Below, one piece after another: positions 8,890 to 17,041 of a DNA stretch of 64,000 nt (positions within the stretch are counted from its first letter, which is position 1; each line of letters begins with the position of its first letter). The notes below the pieces were generated by a model. It saw nothing but the letters and a program-made list of their open reading frames with translations. It did no database searches and had not been told where the DNA came from. Location of the stretch: positions 248,001 to 312,000 of the forward strand of contig NZ_CP027707.1 of the NCBI RefSeq assembly GCF_003850345.1, in the 5' to 3' direction. The translations under genes were made by a program, and so were the position numbers. Origin of the DNA: Pseudomonas chlororaphis subsp. piscium (GTDB taxonomy: Bacteria; Pseudomonadota; Gammaproteobacteria; Pseudomonadales; Pseudomonadaceae).

Positions 8890-11259
8890 ATGAGCCCGTT
8901 GAACCTTGCGTCCCCCACTTCGCCCCGACGGCTCAAGCGCCTGCCGCTGGCCCTGCTGCTGGCCGGTAGCGCTGGCTGGTCCCATGGCTATGCCGCTGAA
9001 GCCGAAACGCCCGCCGAGGCCCCGGCCAAGGCCAATGCCGTCCGGCCCGCCGCCAGCGGCCAGTTGGAAACCGTGACCGTGACCGCGCGGCGTCGCGAGG
9101 AGAGCGCCCAGGACGTACCGACGCCGATGAGCGTGATCGGTGGCCAGGCCCTGGAGAGCCAGCGGATCTATCGCATCCAGGATCTGCAGCAGCTGGTGCC
9201 GAGCGTCAACGTCGCCTACATGCACGCGCGCCAGTCCAGCGTGTCGATCCGCGGCCTGGGCAACAACCCGGCCAGCGACGGCCTGGAAGGCAGCGTCGGG
9301 CTGTACATCGACAACGTCTACCTGGGGCGGCCGGGCATGGCGGTGTTCGACCTGATGGACATCGAGCAACTGGAGGTGCTGCGCGGTCCCCAGGGCACGC
9401 TGTTCGGCAAGAACACCACCGCCGGGGTGATCAACATCAGCACCCGCGCGCCGAGCTTCACCCCCGAGCGCAGCATCGAGACCTCGGTGGGCGAGGACGG
9501 CTACTTCCAGACCAAGGGCACTATTTCCGGGCCACTGAACGACGAACTGGCCGGGCGTTTTTCGGCCTATCGCACCCGCAGCGACGGCGATATCAAGAAC
9601 GAACACGACGGCCATGACCTCAACGGCGGCTCGCGCCAGGGCTTCCGTGGCCAGCTGCTGTTCAAGCCCAACGAGAACTTCAACCTGCGCTGGATCGGCG
9701 ACTACAACGAAGAGGATTCCAGCGCCGGCACCCGGGTGCTGTACAGCACCGGGCCGACCATCAATGGCGTCAACCAGTACCAGTCGCGGGCCACTGCGGC
9801 CGGCGCCACCCTGGTCGACGGCACGCACCGCAAGGTCAACCTGGACAACGATCAGCACGTCACGGTGTTCCAGGGCGGCACCTCGCTGGAGGCCAACTGG
9901 ACCCTGCCCAGCGACTTCACCCTGACCTCGGTCAGTTCCTACCGCTGGTGGGATTTCACCCCGCGCAACGACGACGGCCTCAACGTGCCGGCCAGCTATA
10001 ACGCCGGGGTCTCGGTGGAAGATAAACAGTGGTCCCAGGAGTTCCGCCTGGCCTCGCCCACCGGCGGTTTCTTCGACTACGTGCTCGGTGCCTATTACTT
10101 CGGCTCCGACCTGGACAACAAGTCCTTCAGCTATTACGGACCCAAGGCGGACATCTGGAACGGCACGCCCACCGGCGCCCTGAACAACGTCACCAGCATC
10201 GGCAACGGGCATATCCGTACCGACAGCTTCGCGCTGTTCGGCCAGGGCACCTGGCACCTCACCGAGCGCCTGGATTTCACCGCCGGCCTGCGCGGTACCT
10301 ATGAAGAGAAAAGCGCCTGGGTGACCCGTAACGCGCCGGTGGGAGGCGCCGCGGTGACCGGTGCCGCGGCCACTGCGCGGCGCGGGCGGGCCGGGGCCTA
10401 CGACTCCGGCGACCTCAACCAGTACAGCACCAGCCCCTCGGGCCTGCTCAACCTCAGCTACCGCTTCACCGATGATTTGCTGGGCTACGCCACCCTGTCC
10501 CACGGTGAGAAATCCGGCGGGGTCAACCTCGCGGTCGGCTCGGCGCCCACCGCCGGCGCCGACTCGCTGCTGATCGGCACCGAGCGCGCCAACAACGCCG
10601 AACTGGGTTTCAAGAGCACCCTGTGGGACAAGCGCCTGCAACTCAACGCCAACCTGTTCTGGACCCAGGTCAACGGCTACCAGACCAACGCCTACGACGC
10701 CAACAACCGCGTGCAATACCTGACCAACGCCGGTTCGGTGCGCTCACGGGGCGTGGAATTCGAAAGCACCCTGATCCCCCTTCGTGGCCTGACCCTGAAC
10801 TTCAACGGTTCCTACAACGACGTGCGCTACCTGTCCTACAAGGATGCGCCATGCCCGCCCGAAGTCAGCCTGCGCCCGGGCGCCCCGGCCTCTTGCGACC
10901 TCAGCGGCCACCAGGTGGTCGGCGCCTCGAAATGGATTGGTAACGCCAACGGCGAATACAAATGGAACCTGGACAACGGCCTCGAACCTTACGTCACCGG
11001 CAGCTACGCCTTCCGCTCCAAGGCCGTCGGCACCGTCGAGGACTCCGACTACGGCCAGATCCCCAGCTATGCAGTGGTCAACCTCTCCACCGGGCTACGT
11101 GGCAACTATGAGCAGGGACAGTGGGACGTGTCGCTATGGCTGAAAAACGCCTTCGACAAGACCTACTACACCACGCTGTGGTCGGGGGGGAATGGCGGCT
11201 ACGAAGGTTTGCTCGGCACCCCGCGGACCCTTGGCGTGACCGGCCGCTACGACTTCTGA
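8890..11259 (+). CDS. TonB-dependent outer-membrane receptor
   Basis: The 789-residue receptor would carry a specific solute across the outer membrane using TonB energy. It has a signal peptide (hydrophobic LPLALLLAGSAGWSHGYA, about residues 18-35), a TonB-box-like segment (LETVTVTARR, ~residues 59-68), a plug domain with SIRGLG and EVLRGPQGTLFGKNTTAGVIN, and a beta barrel ending in the aromatic GRYDF. The LRGPQGTLFGKN form is typical of receptors in the FecA/CirA superfamily used for organic compounds as well as siderophores. It sits at the end of the sulfate-ester locus, divergent from a LysR gene, so an organosulfate ligand is the best guess. A ferric chelate cannot be excluded. Confidence 0.88.
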   Translation: MSPLNLASPTSPRRLKRLPLALLLAGSAGWSHGYAAEAETPAEAPAKANAVRPAASGQLETVTVTARRREESAQDVPTPMSVIGGQALESQRIYRIQDLQQLVPSVNVAYMHARQSSVSIRGLGNNPASDGLEGSVGLYIDNVYLGRPGMAVFDLMDIEQLEVLRGPQGTLFGKNTTAGVINISTRAPSFTPERSIETSVGEDGYFQTKGTISGPLNDELAGRFSAYRTRSDGDIKNEHDGHDLNGGSRQGFRGQLLFKPNENFNLRWIGDYNEEDSSAGTRVLYSTGPTINGVNQYQSRATAAGATLVDGTHRKVNLDNDQHVTVFQGGTSLEANWTLPSDFTLTSVSSYRWWDFTPRNDDGLNVPASYNAGVSVEDKQWSQEFRLASPTGGFFDYVLGAYYFGSDLDNKSFSYYGPKADIWNGTPTGALNNVTSIGNGHIRTDSFALFGQGTWHLTERLDFTAGLRGTYEEKSAWVTRNAPVGGAAVTGAAATARRGRAGAYDSGDLNQYSTSPSGLLNLSYRFTDDLLGYATLSHGEKSGGVNLAVGSAPTAGADSLLIGTERANNAELGFKSTLWDKRLQLNANLFWTQVNGYQTNAYDANNRVQYLTNAGSVRSRGVEFESTLIPLRGLTLNFNGSYNDVRYLSYKDAPCPPEVSLRPGAPASCDLSGHQVVGASKWIGNANGEYKWNLDNGLEPYVTGSYAFRSKAVGTVEDSDYGQIPSYAVVNLSTGLRGNYEQGQWDVSLWLKNAFDKTYYTTLWSGGNGGYEGLLGTPRTLGVTGRYDF

Positions 11260-11273
11260 CCGGATAACCTGTG

Positions 11274-11360
11274 CTTCTGTAGGAGCGAGGCTTGCCCGCG
11301 ATAGCGCCCGCCCTGGCACACCACAGCGCCCGCATCGCGAGCAATCGAGCTCCTACAGAA
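11274..11360. repeat. REP element plus degenerate inverted copy
   Basis: A good REP core at 11274-11302 is followed by a decayed inverted copy (catcgcgagcaatcgagc...) at 11334-11360. They lie between the convergent receptor and lipoprotein genes. Confidence 0.8.
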
Positions 11361-11365
11361 GAGGG

Positions 11366-12034
11366 TTATTTGCAGCTGTAACCATCCGGCATGGTCACCG
11401 TGTAATTGCGCTGTACACGGTCGCGGAAATCCAGGTTCTGCAAACCCTGTTCAACCACAAAGGCCTCGACCTTGGCGTCCTGGCAATCGTCGTTCTGCGA
11501 CGACACCCGTAGCAGATAGACCGCACGCTTGCTGGCCTCGTCCCTGGCCGTCACGGTAAAGGTGGTCAGCCTGGCGTAACCGGTCCGCTCCGAAGTGCCC
11601 ACCGGGCCATAACTGGTGTTGGGCGTACTGGTGCAGACCAGCTTGTCCTTTTTCTTGCCATCCTTGCACACCGTGGAGGTGCTGTTCTGCACCTGCCCAT
11701 ACTCAGTGGCGGTATAGCGATAAGTCACCCGCTTGCTGCCGATATCCAGCGTCACCGTCATCTTGATCGGTGCATGCTTCTTCGGCAGCGTCGCCTCGGT
11801 AAACACCTCCCGAAACCCTTGGTCCTTCATCGCGTTGACCATGTCACGCAGGTAATACCGGGCATTGAGCGCATGCTCGTCATTGCCCTGGGTAACAGTC
11901 ACCAGCACCAACGCCTGCCGATCAAATTGATAGTCCGGATCCGGCGTGCCATTGAGCGCCACGTCGAGCTTGGTGGCGCAGCCAGTCAGCAGAATGGAAA
12001 GCAGGAACAGCGGGTAAAGCATGTATCGAGTCAT
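11366..12034 (-). CDS. Putative lipoprotein of unknown function
   Basis: The predicted protein has 222 residues. Its N-terminus is a lipoprotein signal (MLYPLFLLSILLTGCAT) with a lipobox LLTGC near residue 19, so it should be anchored in the outer or inner membrane facing the periplasm. The rest is soluble with two cysteines in TVCKDGKKKDKLVCTS that may form a disulfide. I recognise no domain. It is the last normal-GC gene before the AT-rich orphan array on its upstream side, and convergent with the receptor gene. A relation to the secretion island is possible but unproven. Confidence 0.75.
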   Translation of the reverse strand: MTRYMLYPLFLLSILLTGCATKLDVALNGTPDPDYQFDRQALVLVTVTQGNDEHALNARYYLRDMVNAMKDQGFREVFTEATLPKKHAPIKMTVTLDIGSKRVTYRYTATEYGQVQNSTSTVCKDGKKKDKLVCTSTPNTSYGPVGTSERTGYARLTTFTVTARDEASKRAVYLLRVSSQNDDCQDAKVEAFVVEQGLQNLDFRDRVQRNYTVTMPDGYSCK

Positions 12035-12252
12035 GGGATCTTCGTTGTGCAGCGGTGGATGGGATAGGGATTAGACGGATGAAGGCTGGGATAAACAAAT
12101 GCGGGGCGGGGAGAGCAGCGAGACCGCTGGCTTTACATTCGGCTTCTTCGTCGCTTATTAATCCTGTTTTGAAAGCTTTTCTTTGGATGTCTAATCGAGT
12201 ATTTCCTCGGCCTGACATGGTGTTGCTTTCGTGTATCTGGCTCCTATTGTAG

Positions 12253-12669
12253 TTACCAGTCTGCTGAATTCTCAAGACTTGCCTGGACTAGTTCTTCTTT
12301 CCAGTGTTTGTTTGCTAGCCTGAAGATCTCTTCAAAGAAACCCCTTAGGCTTTTCATCTCATCCCAGCCAGGTGGCAGTGAGGAATACTGTTCTGGATCG
12401 TCTTTGAGTAGCAAGCCAAAATCATATTTGCTATCAAGCAGGGCGGCTTCTAGTGATTTTAGAAGAGCGAATTTATGTCTGTAAGAAAGTTTTTCATACC
12501 TGTTCAGGCAGTAGTTTTCGATTAGTGTTGTACGATCTTTCGGGTCTTCTGGGTTGTATTGTTCAAGCTCAATACCTAATGTTTCCTCTCTGTCATAAAT
12601 ATCAAATCCACCTAAAAAGTATGCCGGTGTTGGACGGTATGGAGTTTCGGATTTTTCATCTATTAGCAT
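12253..12669 (-). CDS. Small AT-rich orphan ORF, immunity-like (138 aa)
   Basis: The acidic soluble protein has no signal peptide or membrane segment; it is rich in Asp/Glu and aromatic residues and contains LPPGWDEMKSLRGFFEEIF. I do not recognise a family. Base composition is clearly lower in GC than the flanking core genes, and codon use is atypical. It is the most distal gene of the minus-strand array downstream of rhs, where orphan immunity genes usually collect. The immunity function is inferred from location, size and composition only. Confidence 0.6.
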   Translation of the reverse strand: MLIDEKSETPYRPTPAYFLGGFDIYDREETLGIELEQYNPEDPKDRTTLIENYCLNRYEKLSYRHKFALLKSLEAALLDSKYDFGLLLKDDPEQYSSLPPGWDEMKSLRGFFEEIFRLANKHWKEELVQASLENSADW

Positions 12670-12748
12670 TTGGTTGGTTCTCTATTTTTGGCGCCATTGG
12701 TACCTGGATTATAGTGGCAGTGTCGCCAGTAATATAAAAGGTAGACTG

Positions 12749-12770
12749 GAAGCTATGAAGCTTCTTTTTT
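12749..12770 (+). terminator. Weak hairpin followed by T-run
   Basis: GAAGCT/AGCTTC with a 4-base loop is followed by TTTTTT. It reads as a terminator on the plus strand although no plus-strand gene precedes it. It is the only structure I see in the 295-bp gap 12670-12964. Confidence 0.25.
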
Positions 12771-12964
12771 CATGTTTAGAGAGTGATTGTTATTGGCGAG
12801 GCTGTGTGGTAGTTGTTGGGGACGATGTGGCGTGTAGTGAAAATTTATAAGGTGCGAAGGGTGTTTTAATACCGGATTTGTTATGGTTTCTGATATTGGT
12901 TAGAGAGCGTTTAGATCCCGCTCATAGTTGAGGTTGGCTAATGACGCGCTTGGGTGCGGGTGGG

Positions 12965-13396
12965 TTAAAAGGTTTCATGCTGAAATGTTTCTCCTGTCAT
13001 TATAAATTCAGAGTTTTTATAGTCTAGAGTATGTATTTTGTTTATTATTATTTTGGCTTCTTTTGTTGTTTTGAATAGGTGGTCAAATAGGTCGGCAAAT
13101 AAATAATCAGTCATAAGGTAGGTGGCCAGTTTAGGGGTGTCGTTGAGCAGGCTGAAAAAGTCTGGATATTTCAGTTCCTCTAAGTCGGGAATGTCAATGA
13201 AGCCTTGCTCAAGATCATCAATTCTGCACTGATCTATAAAGGAGTCGGCTAATATGATGAAGTCTGGTTTTAATTCGTCTAAAGTAAACTTTAGCTCAAA
13301 TTTTTTATTGTTCAGGTCTATGTCTCTGCCAAACTCAAAAGGTCTGTAGTGTACGATAGTCGCATCAACTAATTTTCCTTCTGACTTAAAAAGCAT
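12965..13396 (-). CDS. Small AT-rich orphan ORF, immunity-like (143 aa)
   Basis: This is an acidic soluble protein of 143 residues with a good ribosome-binding site (TAGGAGAAAA) before the ATG at 13396. Features are FTLDELKPDFIILADSFIDQ and a Leu/Phe-rich C-terminal half ending GETFQHETF. I recognise no domain. The low GC content and its place in the array behind rhs suggest acquisition together with a toxin module whose toxin part has been lost. A role as immunity protein is inference. Confidence 0.6.
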   Translation of the reverse strand: MLFKSEGKLVDATIVHYRPFEFGRDIDLNNKKFELKFTLDELKPDFIILADSFIDQCRIDDLEQGFIDIPDLEELKYPDFFSLLNDTPKLATYLMTDYLFADLFDHLFKTTKEAKIIINKIHTLDYKNSEFIMTGETFQHETF

Positions 13397-13603
13397 TTAT
13401 TTTTCTCCTAGTGGTATTAATATTTTGTACTCTTCTATGAAAGATTTCCACCTGCCGGGAGTGTTAGACGGGAGTGTTAGATGTGTAGTAGTGGTTTTTA
13501 AACCCTGCTCCGTCAGCTCGATTGGGTTCAGAGATAATAATTTCGGCATTGTAGGTCGATACTTGTGATCATTTAACTGGTGTTCAGATGACTGTTTGTA
13601 GGT

Positions 13604-13954
13604 TTAATTAATTCTCCAGCATTGTACGGCACCACTTTTCATCAGTTGACTGATTAATTTTTCTGATATGTCAATTTCTGGAAGGTCTGAGCTGTCGTCT
13701 ATAGAACTAACTAGTAGATTGAACTCGTTAGATGGTTCTTCGCGCAAATCATCTTCGGGGAGTGGAGTCCCTAGAAGTGCATATTTAAGGGTTGGCGTGC
13801 TTGCTAGAAAGGCAGGGTATTCGTCATACGTGCCTTCATTATCTTCCTTGAAGGTAATGCCAATAATATCTCCGAGAACAGTGGCCGTATTTTCCAATGA
13901 ACCGATTGGGGTTAAACCGATATCTGCGAACGCTCTATAGGCTTGGGTGCTCAT
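13604..13954 (-). CDS. Small AT-rich orphan ORF, immunity-like (116 aa)
   Basis: The open frame extends to 14011, but the ATG at 13954 (MSTQAYRAFADIG) has CAGGAAAG at the right spacing and is preferred. The protein is acidic and soluble, with GDIIGITFKEDNEGTYDEYP in the middle and a single Cys near the C-terminus (AVQCWRIN). No family is recognised. About 200 bp on its downstream side (13397-13603) contains nothing I can assign. Confidence 0.6.
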   Translation of the reverse strand: MSTQAYRAFADIGLTPIGSLENTATVLGDIIGITFKEDNEGTYDEYPAFLASTPTLKYALLGTPLPEDDLREEPSNEFNLLVSSIDDSSDLPEIDISEKLISQLMKSGAVQCWRIN

Positions 13955-14253
13955 GCTACTTTCCTGGTTTAATAAAAAATTGAGAGTCGGCTTTCGCTTG
14001 GAGCTTTTCAATTTTCTTCTGTGTAAATATACGGAAGGTAAATCGCTAATTTCTAAGTCCGGAGAACTCTGAACACTGTCTCAACTTGTTTTCAATTTGC
14101 TTTTGGGTTTTTGAAGCTTCACTAATACGAGAGCCACTCCTAAAATTCGCCAAAGATAAAAGCACCCTGCCTACTAGTGGCGGAAATATTGCATACAGGA
14201 CAGGCCTAAGCTTATAAGAGTCCGAATTGGGAGAGATTTTTAACGTTGCTAGT
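13955..14253. other. Intergenic AT-rich segment with no recognisable gene
   Basis: About 300 bp lie between two orphan ORFs. It carries the ribosome-binding site of the 116-aa ORF at its left end. The remainder has stops in all frames I followed, and I see no hairpin or repeat; it is probably decayed coding DNA. Confidence 0.4.
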
Positions 14254-14598
14254 TCATGCCTCTAACATGTAGCTCTCGACCTTGGTTATTAGCTCCACTT
14301 TATTTTTTGTTCTGAATTCACCTATATAATCTTCAGATTTTTTTATAGGCTTTCCATGGTTGTCATATTTTATGGTGAGGAAGTCAACTACGAACTCTCC
14401 GGATGGGTCTCCTTCTGGTTCTAGTCTTGCATCGAAACAATGACCTGTACTTCTTCGTACGCCGCCAATTAGTACTGAACTACTGTACCAGTCAGATGTG
14501 TTCTCTGTTAACTCGACTTCGAAAAGGTTATTTATAGTTATTGTCCATCCGCTTGGTACTCGAATGGCTTGAAGGTTATATTCTAGTTTTTCTCTCAT
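14254..14598 (-). CDS. Small AT-rich orphan ORF, immunity-like (114 aa)
   Basis: This 114-residue protein looks like a compact beta-rich fold (GWTITINNLFEVELTE, SVLIGGVRRSTGHCFDARL, FVVDFLTIKYDNHGKPI). Its ATG at 14598 overlaps by ATGA the stop of the decayed frame immediately upstream, indicating a former translationally coupled pair. It is intact, unlike its neighbour. Family unknown; an immunity role is inferred from array context. Confidence 0.6.
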   Translation of the reverse strand: MREKLEYNLQAIRVPSGWTITINNLFEVELTENTSDWYSSSVLIGGVRRSTGHCFDARLEPEGDPSGEFVVDFLTIKYDNHGKPIKKSEDYIGEFRTKNKVELITKVESYMLEA

Positions 14599-15006
14599 CT
14601 TACCGTTCCCATATGTTTTTGCACTTGTTCTGGAGGCTCAGGGAAGCTATGGATTACTGGTCTTCCTGTTTTGAGTTCAGTGGGTAATCACATCCCCAAG
14701 GAGGAGTAAATAGCTCAGGGGTAAAATGGTCTTCTTGAATAAAATGGTTGATCTCACCTTCAGATTCTAGTGTTTTTAGCTTTGTTATGACCACGTCGGA
14801 GCTGTCACTGCTGTCTTGTGTTTCGAGTGCTTTTTTCGGAATGGTGAACTTCTATAGCGACATAGTTTGAGCTTTTAGAGTCTTCTATGAGTTTGTAAAA
14901 ATGTCGGCCTAGACGTCGGTTTTCAAAGTTGAGTCCTTATTGTGACGTGAACAGTATCAAGGGCGTTGAATTGGGAGGGTATGGTCGCAGATAATTAACT
15001 TTTCAT
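14595..15006 (-). pseudogene. Frameshifted gene remnant in the orphan array
   Basis: Reading the minus strand in pieces gives coding-like segments in different frames: NFENRRLGRHFYKLIEDSKS around 14930-14870, FTIPKKALETQDSSDSSDVV around 14850-14790, EINHFIQEDHFTPELFTPPW around 14755-14700, and HSFPEPPEQVQKHMGTVR ending at a TGA that overlaps the next ATG. At least two to three small indels are needed to join them. The upstream end also overlaps the preceding ORF (ATGA at 15003-15006). It was therefore the middle gene of a coupled three-gene run and is now broken. Identity unknown; a toxin-tip or immunity fragment is possible. Confidence 0.6.
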
Positions 15007-15329
15007 GAATTTTGGTTATGCTTTTTTGCTTCATAACCTTTAGCGACTATTATTAATGCCGGGTTTGAACTCCATGCTGAAATGAAACTGTAGCTTTTTA
15101 TGGTGCCATCAATGTCTTCAATATTGATGTTTTTAAGGAGTATTTTTTCACTTTCTATTATTTCTGATATTTCCTCTCCTTCAGCCCCTATACTTTGGAA
15201 TGCTATCAGGTTTTCAAATATGATAGTCCAGCTTTGCTCTTTCCAGTCAGTAAAGTTAACTACTAGTACCCCTGGAGTGCTTGTTATTTTTTGGATGGTT
15301 CCATCTGCTGCAGAAAAAGAGTTCATCAT
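15003..15329 (-). CDS. Small orphan ORF directly after an rhs remnant, immunity-like (108 aa)
   Basis: This is a 108-residue soluble protein (two adjacent Met codons at the start). It is beta-rich at the N-terminus (VLVVNFTDWKEQSWTIIFEN) with an acidic middle (AEGEEISEIIESEK). The ATG overlaps the terminator codon of the truncated rhs frame (stop at 15326-15328), the usual geometry of an Rhs tip and its immunity gene. I do not recognise the fold. This is the best-placed candidate immunity gene for the deleted tip of rhs remnant 1. Confidence 0.62.
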   Translation of the reverse strand: MMNSFSAADGTIQKITSTPGVLVVNFTDWKEQSWTIIFENLIAFQSIGAEGEEISEIIESEKILLKNINIEDIDGTIKSYSFISAWSSNPALIIVAKGYEAKKHNQNS

Positions 15330-15557
15330 CTATGTTCCTGGGTGTTTTTCTCCCGGTATGAAACCTGCTCCATGTCCGGGTTGATAGTTATCTGGCTTCG
15401 CCTTTGAGATCTGTTCCTGTCTTTTGGCTTACCCCCGGTCAGTCGATGCTGGCAGTCGTACTGGTATTCAGTGACCAGCTTTTGCCCGGCGCCGCGGCGT
15501 CGCGGCTGAGGTTGCCGAAGGCGTCGTAGCGGTATTTGCATTGGTTGCCGTTGAAAG
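15326..15557 (-). pseudogene. Rhs core remnant 1, almost completely deleted
   Basis: About 100 bp of rhs core (15432-15557) is homologous to the tyrosine-rich region of the full-length rhs (KYRYDAFGNLSR ... GAGQKLVTEYQYDCQHRL). A one-base deletion in the string cgccgcggcgtcgcgg near 15500, compared with the other two copies, shifts the frame. The frame then runs into an unrelated 37-residue tail ending at 15326. The conserved DPLGL junction and most of a toxin tip are missing. It abuts the first copy of the 91-aa-ORF module on one side and an immunity-like ORF on the other. Confidence 0.8.
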
Positions 15558-15616
15558 ATCAGCGCAGTTCGTCACGCTGCGCTAATAGGGCATTGCTGAT
15601 TTTTTAAAGAACGGGT

Positions 15617-15892
15617 TTAAGCGTTCAGGACTTGATCCTGCAATCTGCGGCCGATGACGTCCATCAGGTCGCAACCATCACGGAGTGGGATAACGATCAC
15701 CCGCGACAAATCTTGTAGCAGTAGCGGGTCGTTGTTGAAGTTTTCGGTTAGAGAAATTGTTTCAAGTAGTTGGGTGACGCATCGAATGCGATATGCGGCG
15801 GTGTCATGCAGCACGTCCACAGGTGCCTGAGTATCAATCAGTAGCGAGGGAAAATTGTTGTCGATGCCGGTGATAGGCATGTATCGATTCAT
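15617..15892 (-). CDS. 91-aa conserved protein, copy 1 (DUF3077-like?)
   Basis: The 91-residue acidic protein has a strong ribosome-binding site (AAAGGAGCTCC) before the ATG at 15892. It is nearly identical to the protein at 18758-19033 (start MNRYMPITGIDNN versus MSRYMPITGIDNN; both end RRLQDQVLNA). The helical middle (APVDVLHDTAAYRIRCVTQL) resembles the small Pseudomonas DUF3077-type proteins, but I am not certain of that family. It is preceded by the structured leader at 15932-16018 and always lies at an rhs truncation here. Function unknown. Confidence 0.7.
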   Translation of the reverse strand: MNRYMPITGIDNNFPSLLIDTQAPVDVLHDTAAYRIRCVTQLLETISLTENFNNDPLLLQDLSRVIVIPLRDGCDLMDVIGRRLQDQVLNA

Positions 15893-15931
15893 GATGGAGC
15901 TCCTTTAGCAATTCGATGAACTGCCTTCTCA

Positions 15932-16018
15932 CTTCCACATGAGGGTGGCAGCTGTGCGCGGGTGTGGAAGACCGGGGCTAAAGGAACCCGGCGCACCCGA
16001 AGGTGCCCCGCGCACAGC
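15932..16018 (-). ncRNA. Candidate structured leader RNA upstream of the 91-aa ORF, copy 1
   Basis: A 12-bp perfect stem (15951-15962 with 16007-16018, GCTGTGCGCGGG/CCCGCGCACAGC) interleaves with an 8-bp stem (15932-15939 with 15963-15970, CTTCCACA/TGTGGAAG). An inner GCACC-CGAA-GGTGC hairpin lies at 15993-16006. The order of arms implies a pseudoknot or two mutually exclusive folds. In copy 2 the long stem keeps full pairing although several bases changed. It ends 40 nt before the start codon. Confidence 0.6.
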
Positions 16019-16111
16019 GGCCGCAACACAATAATGTAGGAACAGAAGAATGCCTACATTTGTTTTGGGACGCTTTAGCGCCTTTAGCTATAGAGCGGAC
16101 TTCCACATCCG

Positions 16112-16131
16112 ATCGCTGATTTCGCAGCGAT
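16112..16131 (-). other. Conserved hairpin upstream of the leader, copy 1
   Basis: ATCGCTG/CAGCGAT with a 6-base loop, preceded by a second CTTCCACA (16100-16107). The same arrangement is at 19229-19262. It may belong to the promoter region or be another part of the RNA. Confidence 0.45.
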
Positions 16132-16199
16132 TTGAAGATGCTATCTAGACGGACGCTATGGTACAAGTTGACGGAAGTCGATATCCCTGTAGGGGGATT

Positions 16200-16409
16200 C
16201 TGTATAAGTTGTAGGGGAATTCTAATGAATAATAATGAAATAGTTGCTCATAAAGATGTGGAGAAATCAAGGATGTACTGAGTAGCGACTCAGGATACTA
16301 AGGCCCAACCCCAATGGACTCGCCCACCCGTAGAACTAGGCCCGTACTGATAGTCGTTAAACTTTGATTTCTATGTAGTGGCAGCCACAAGAAGAATTGT
16401 TTTTATGGA
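16200..16409. other. Intergenic segment without recognisable gene
   Basis: About 210 bp between the end of the 209-aa ORF and module copy 1. It includes a short string similar to the end of rhs core (ctcgcccacccgtagaactaggcccgtactgatagt, resembling the GWVDPLG region, around 16320-16355), perhaps a further rhs scrap. Confidence 0.35.
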
Positions 16410-17039
16410 TTATGATTTTAGGTAAATGTTGTAGCCTTTGTCTAATTCGGATTTAGTATGGTTCTTTATCACCTCTATATCAAAAAGCGTTGCAGGTGTT
16501 GATGATGTTTTGTTTTTTATTTCTTGATTGGCTTTTTCTATTTCGTGGGTAAGGTCTGTGTAGGAGTCTATAATTATTGAGTCGTTGGTAGAGTAAGTTA
16601 ATTTTATCTTTTTGGAGGTTATAAGGCATAGTTTTATGCTGATATCTGGATTGAATAAGAGTCTTCCTCCTATGTCATAAATTTTGTCGTTGTTTTGAAG
16701 TTCTCTCCCCCAGCTACTTTGCGTTGTATGCTTGCTGTCTCCGGTTTGTATTGAGATCTCCGACTCCAGCCTGTCTAACCCTTCAAATTCAATAAGCGCG
16801 CTTTTCACCAGGATGAAGCCGTCACTTATAATGTTTTCAGGGATTGCTGAAGAAGCTTGATTCGTTAATTGTTCTATTATTGGGTCGTCAATTGTGTTGA
16901 GGATGAAGTTTGTTATTTTTATTTTTGGTGTCTCGTAGAATTTTTCAGTTAATGCCACATCTAGATAGCTTATAAGCCCTCCAGCATTGTCATAGTCTAT
17001 AGCGCCAAATGCTTCCTCTATGTTAAGTGTTATTTTCAT
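16410..17039 (-). CDS. Putative immunity protein of the methyltransferase-like Rhs tip (209 aa)
   Basis: The soluble acidic protein of 209 residues starts 2 bp after the stop of the truncated rhs tip (17042), the classic effector-immunity spacing. It is AT-rich and unlike core genes in codon use. Beta-rich segments alternate with acidic loops (IKITNFILNTIDD, EGLDRLESEISIQTGD, RLLFNPDISIKLCLITSKKIKL). I recognise no known immunity family. Its function as antidote to the adjacent tip is inferred from position. Confidence 0.65.
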   Translation of the reverse strand: MKITLNIEEAFGAIDYDNAGGLISYLDVALTEKFYETPKIKITNFILNTIDDPIIEQLTNQASSAIPENIISDGFILVKSALIEFEGLDRLESEISIQTGDSKHTTQSSWGRELQNNDKIYDIGGRLLFNPDISIKLCLITSKKIKLTYSTNDSIIIDSYTDLTHEIEKANQEIKNKTSSTPATLFDIEVIKNHTKSELDKGYNIYLKS

Positions 17040-17041
17040 TG

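Larger units (their letters stand above)
15560..16200 (-). repeat. Repeated module, copy 1 (91-aa ORF plus structured leader)
   Basis: This ~640-bp unit has a second copy at 18690-19335. From its downstream end it has an imperfect hairpin (TTAGCGCAG/CTGCGCTGA at 15566-15593), the 91-aa ORF and a structured 5' leader with conserved CTTCCACA strings at 15932 and 16100. Both copies end inside a short piece of rhs repeat (Q-KYRYDA type). No transposase or target duplication is visible. Similarity fades beyond about 16200. Confidence 0.75.
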
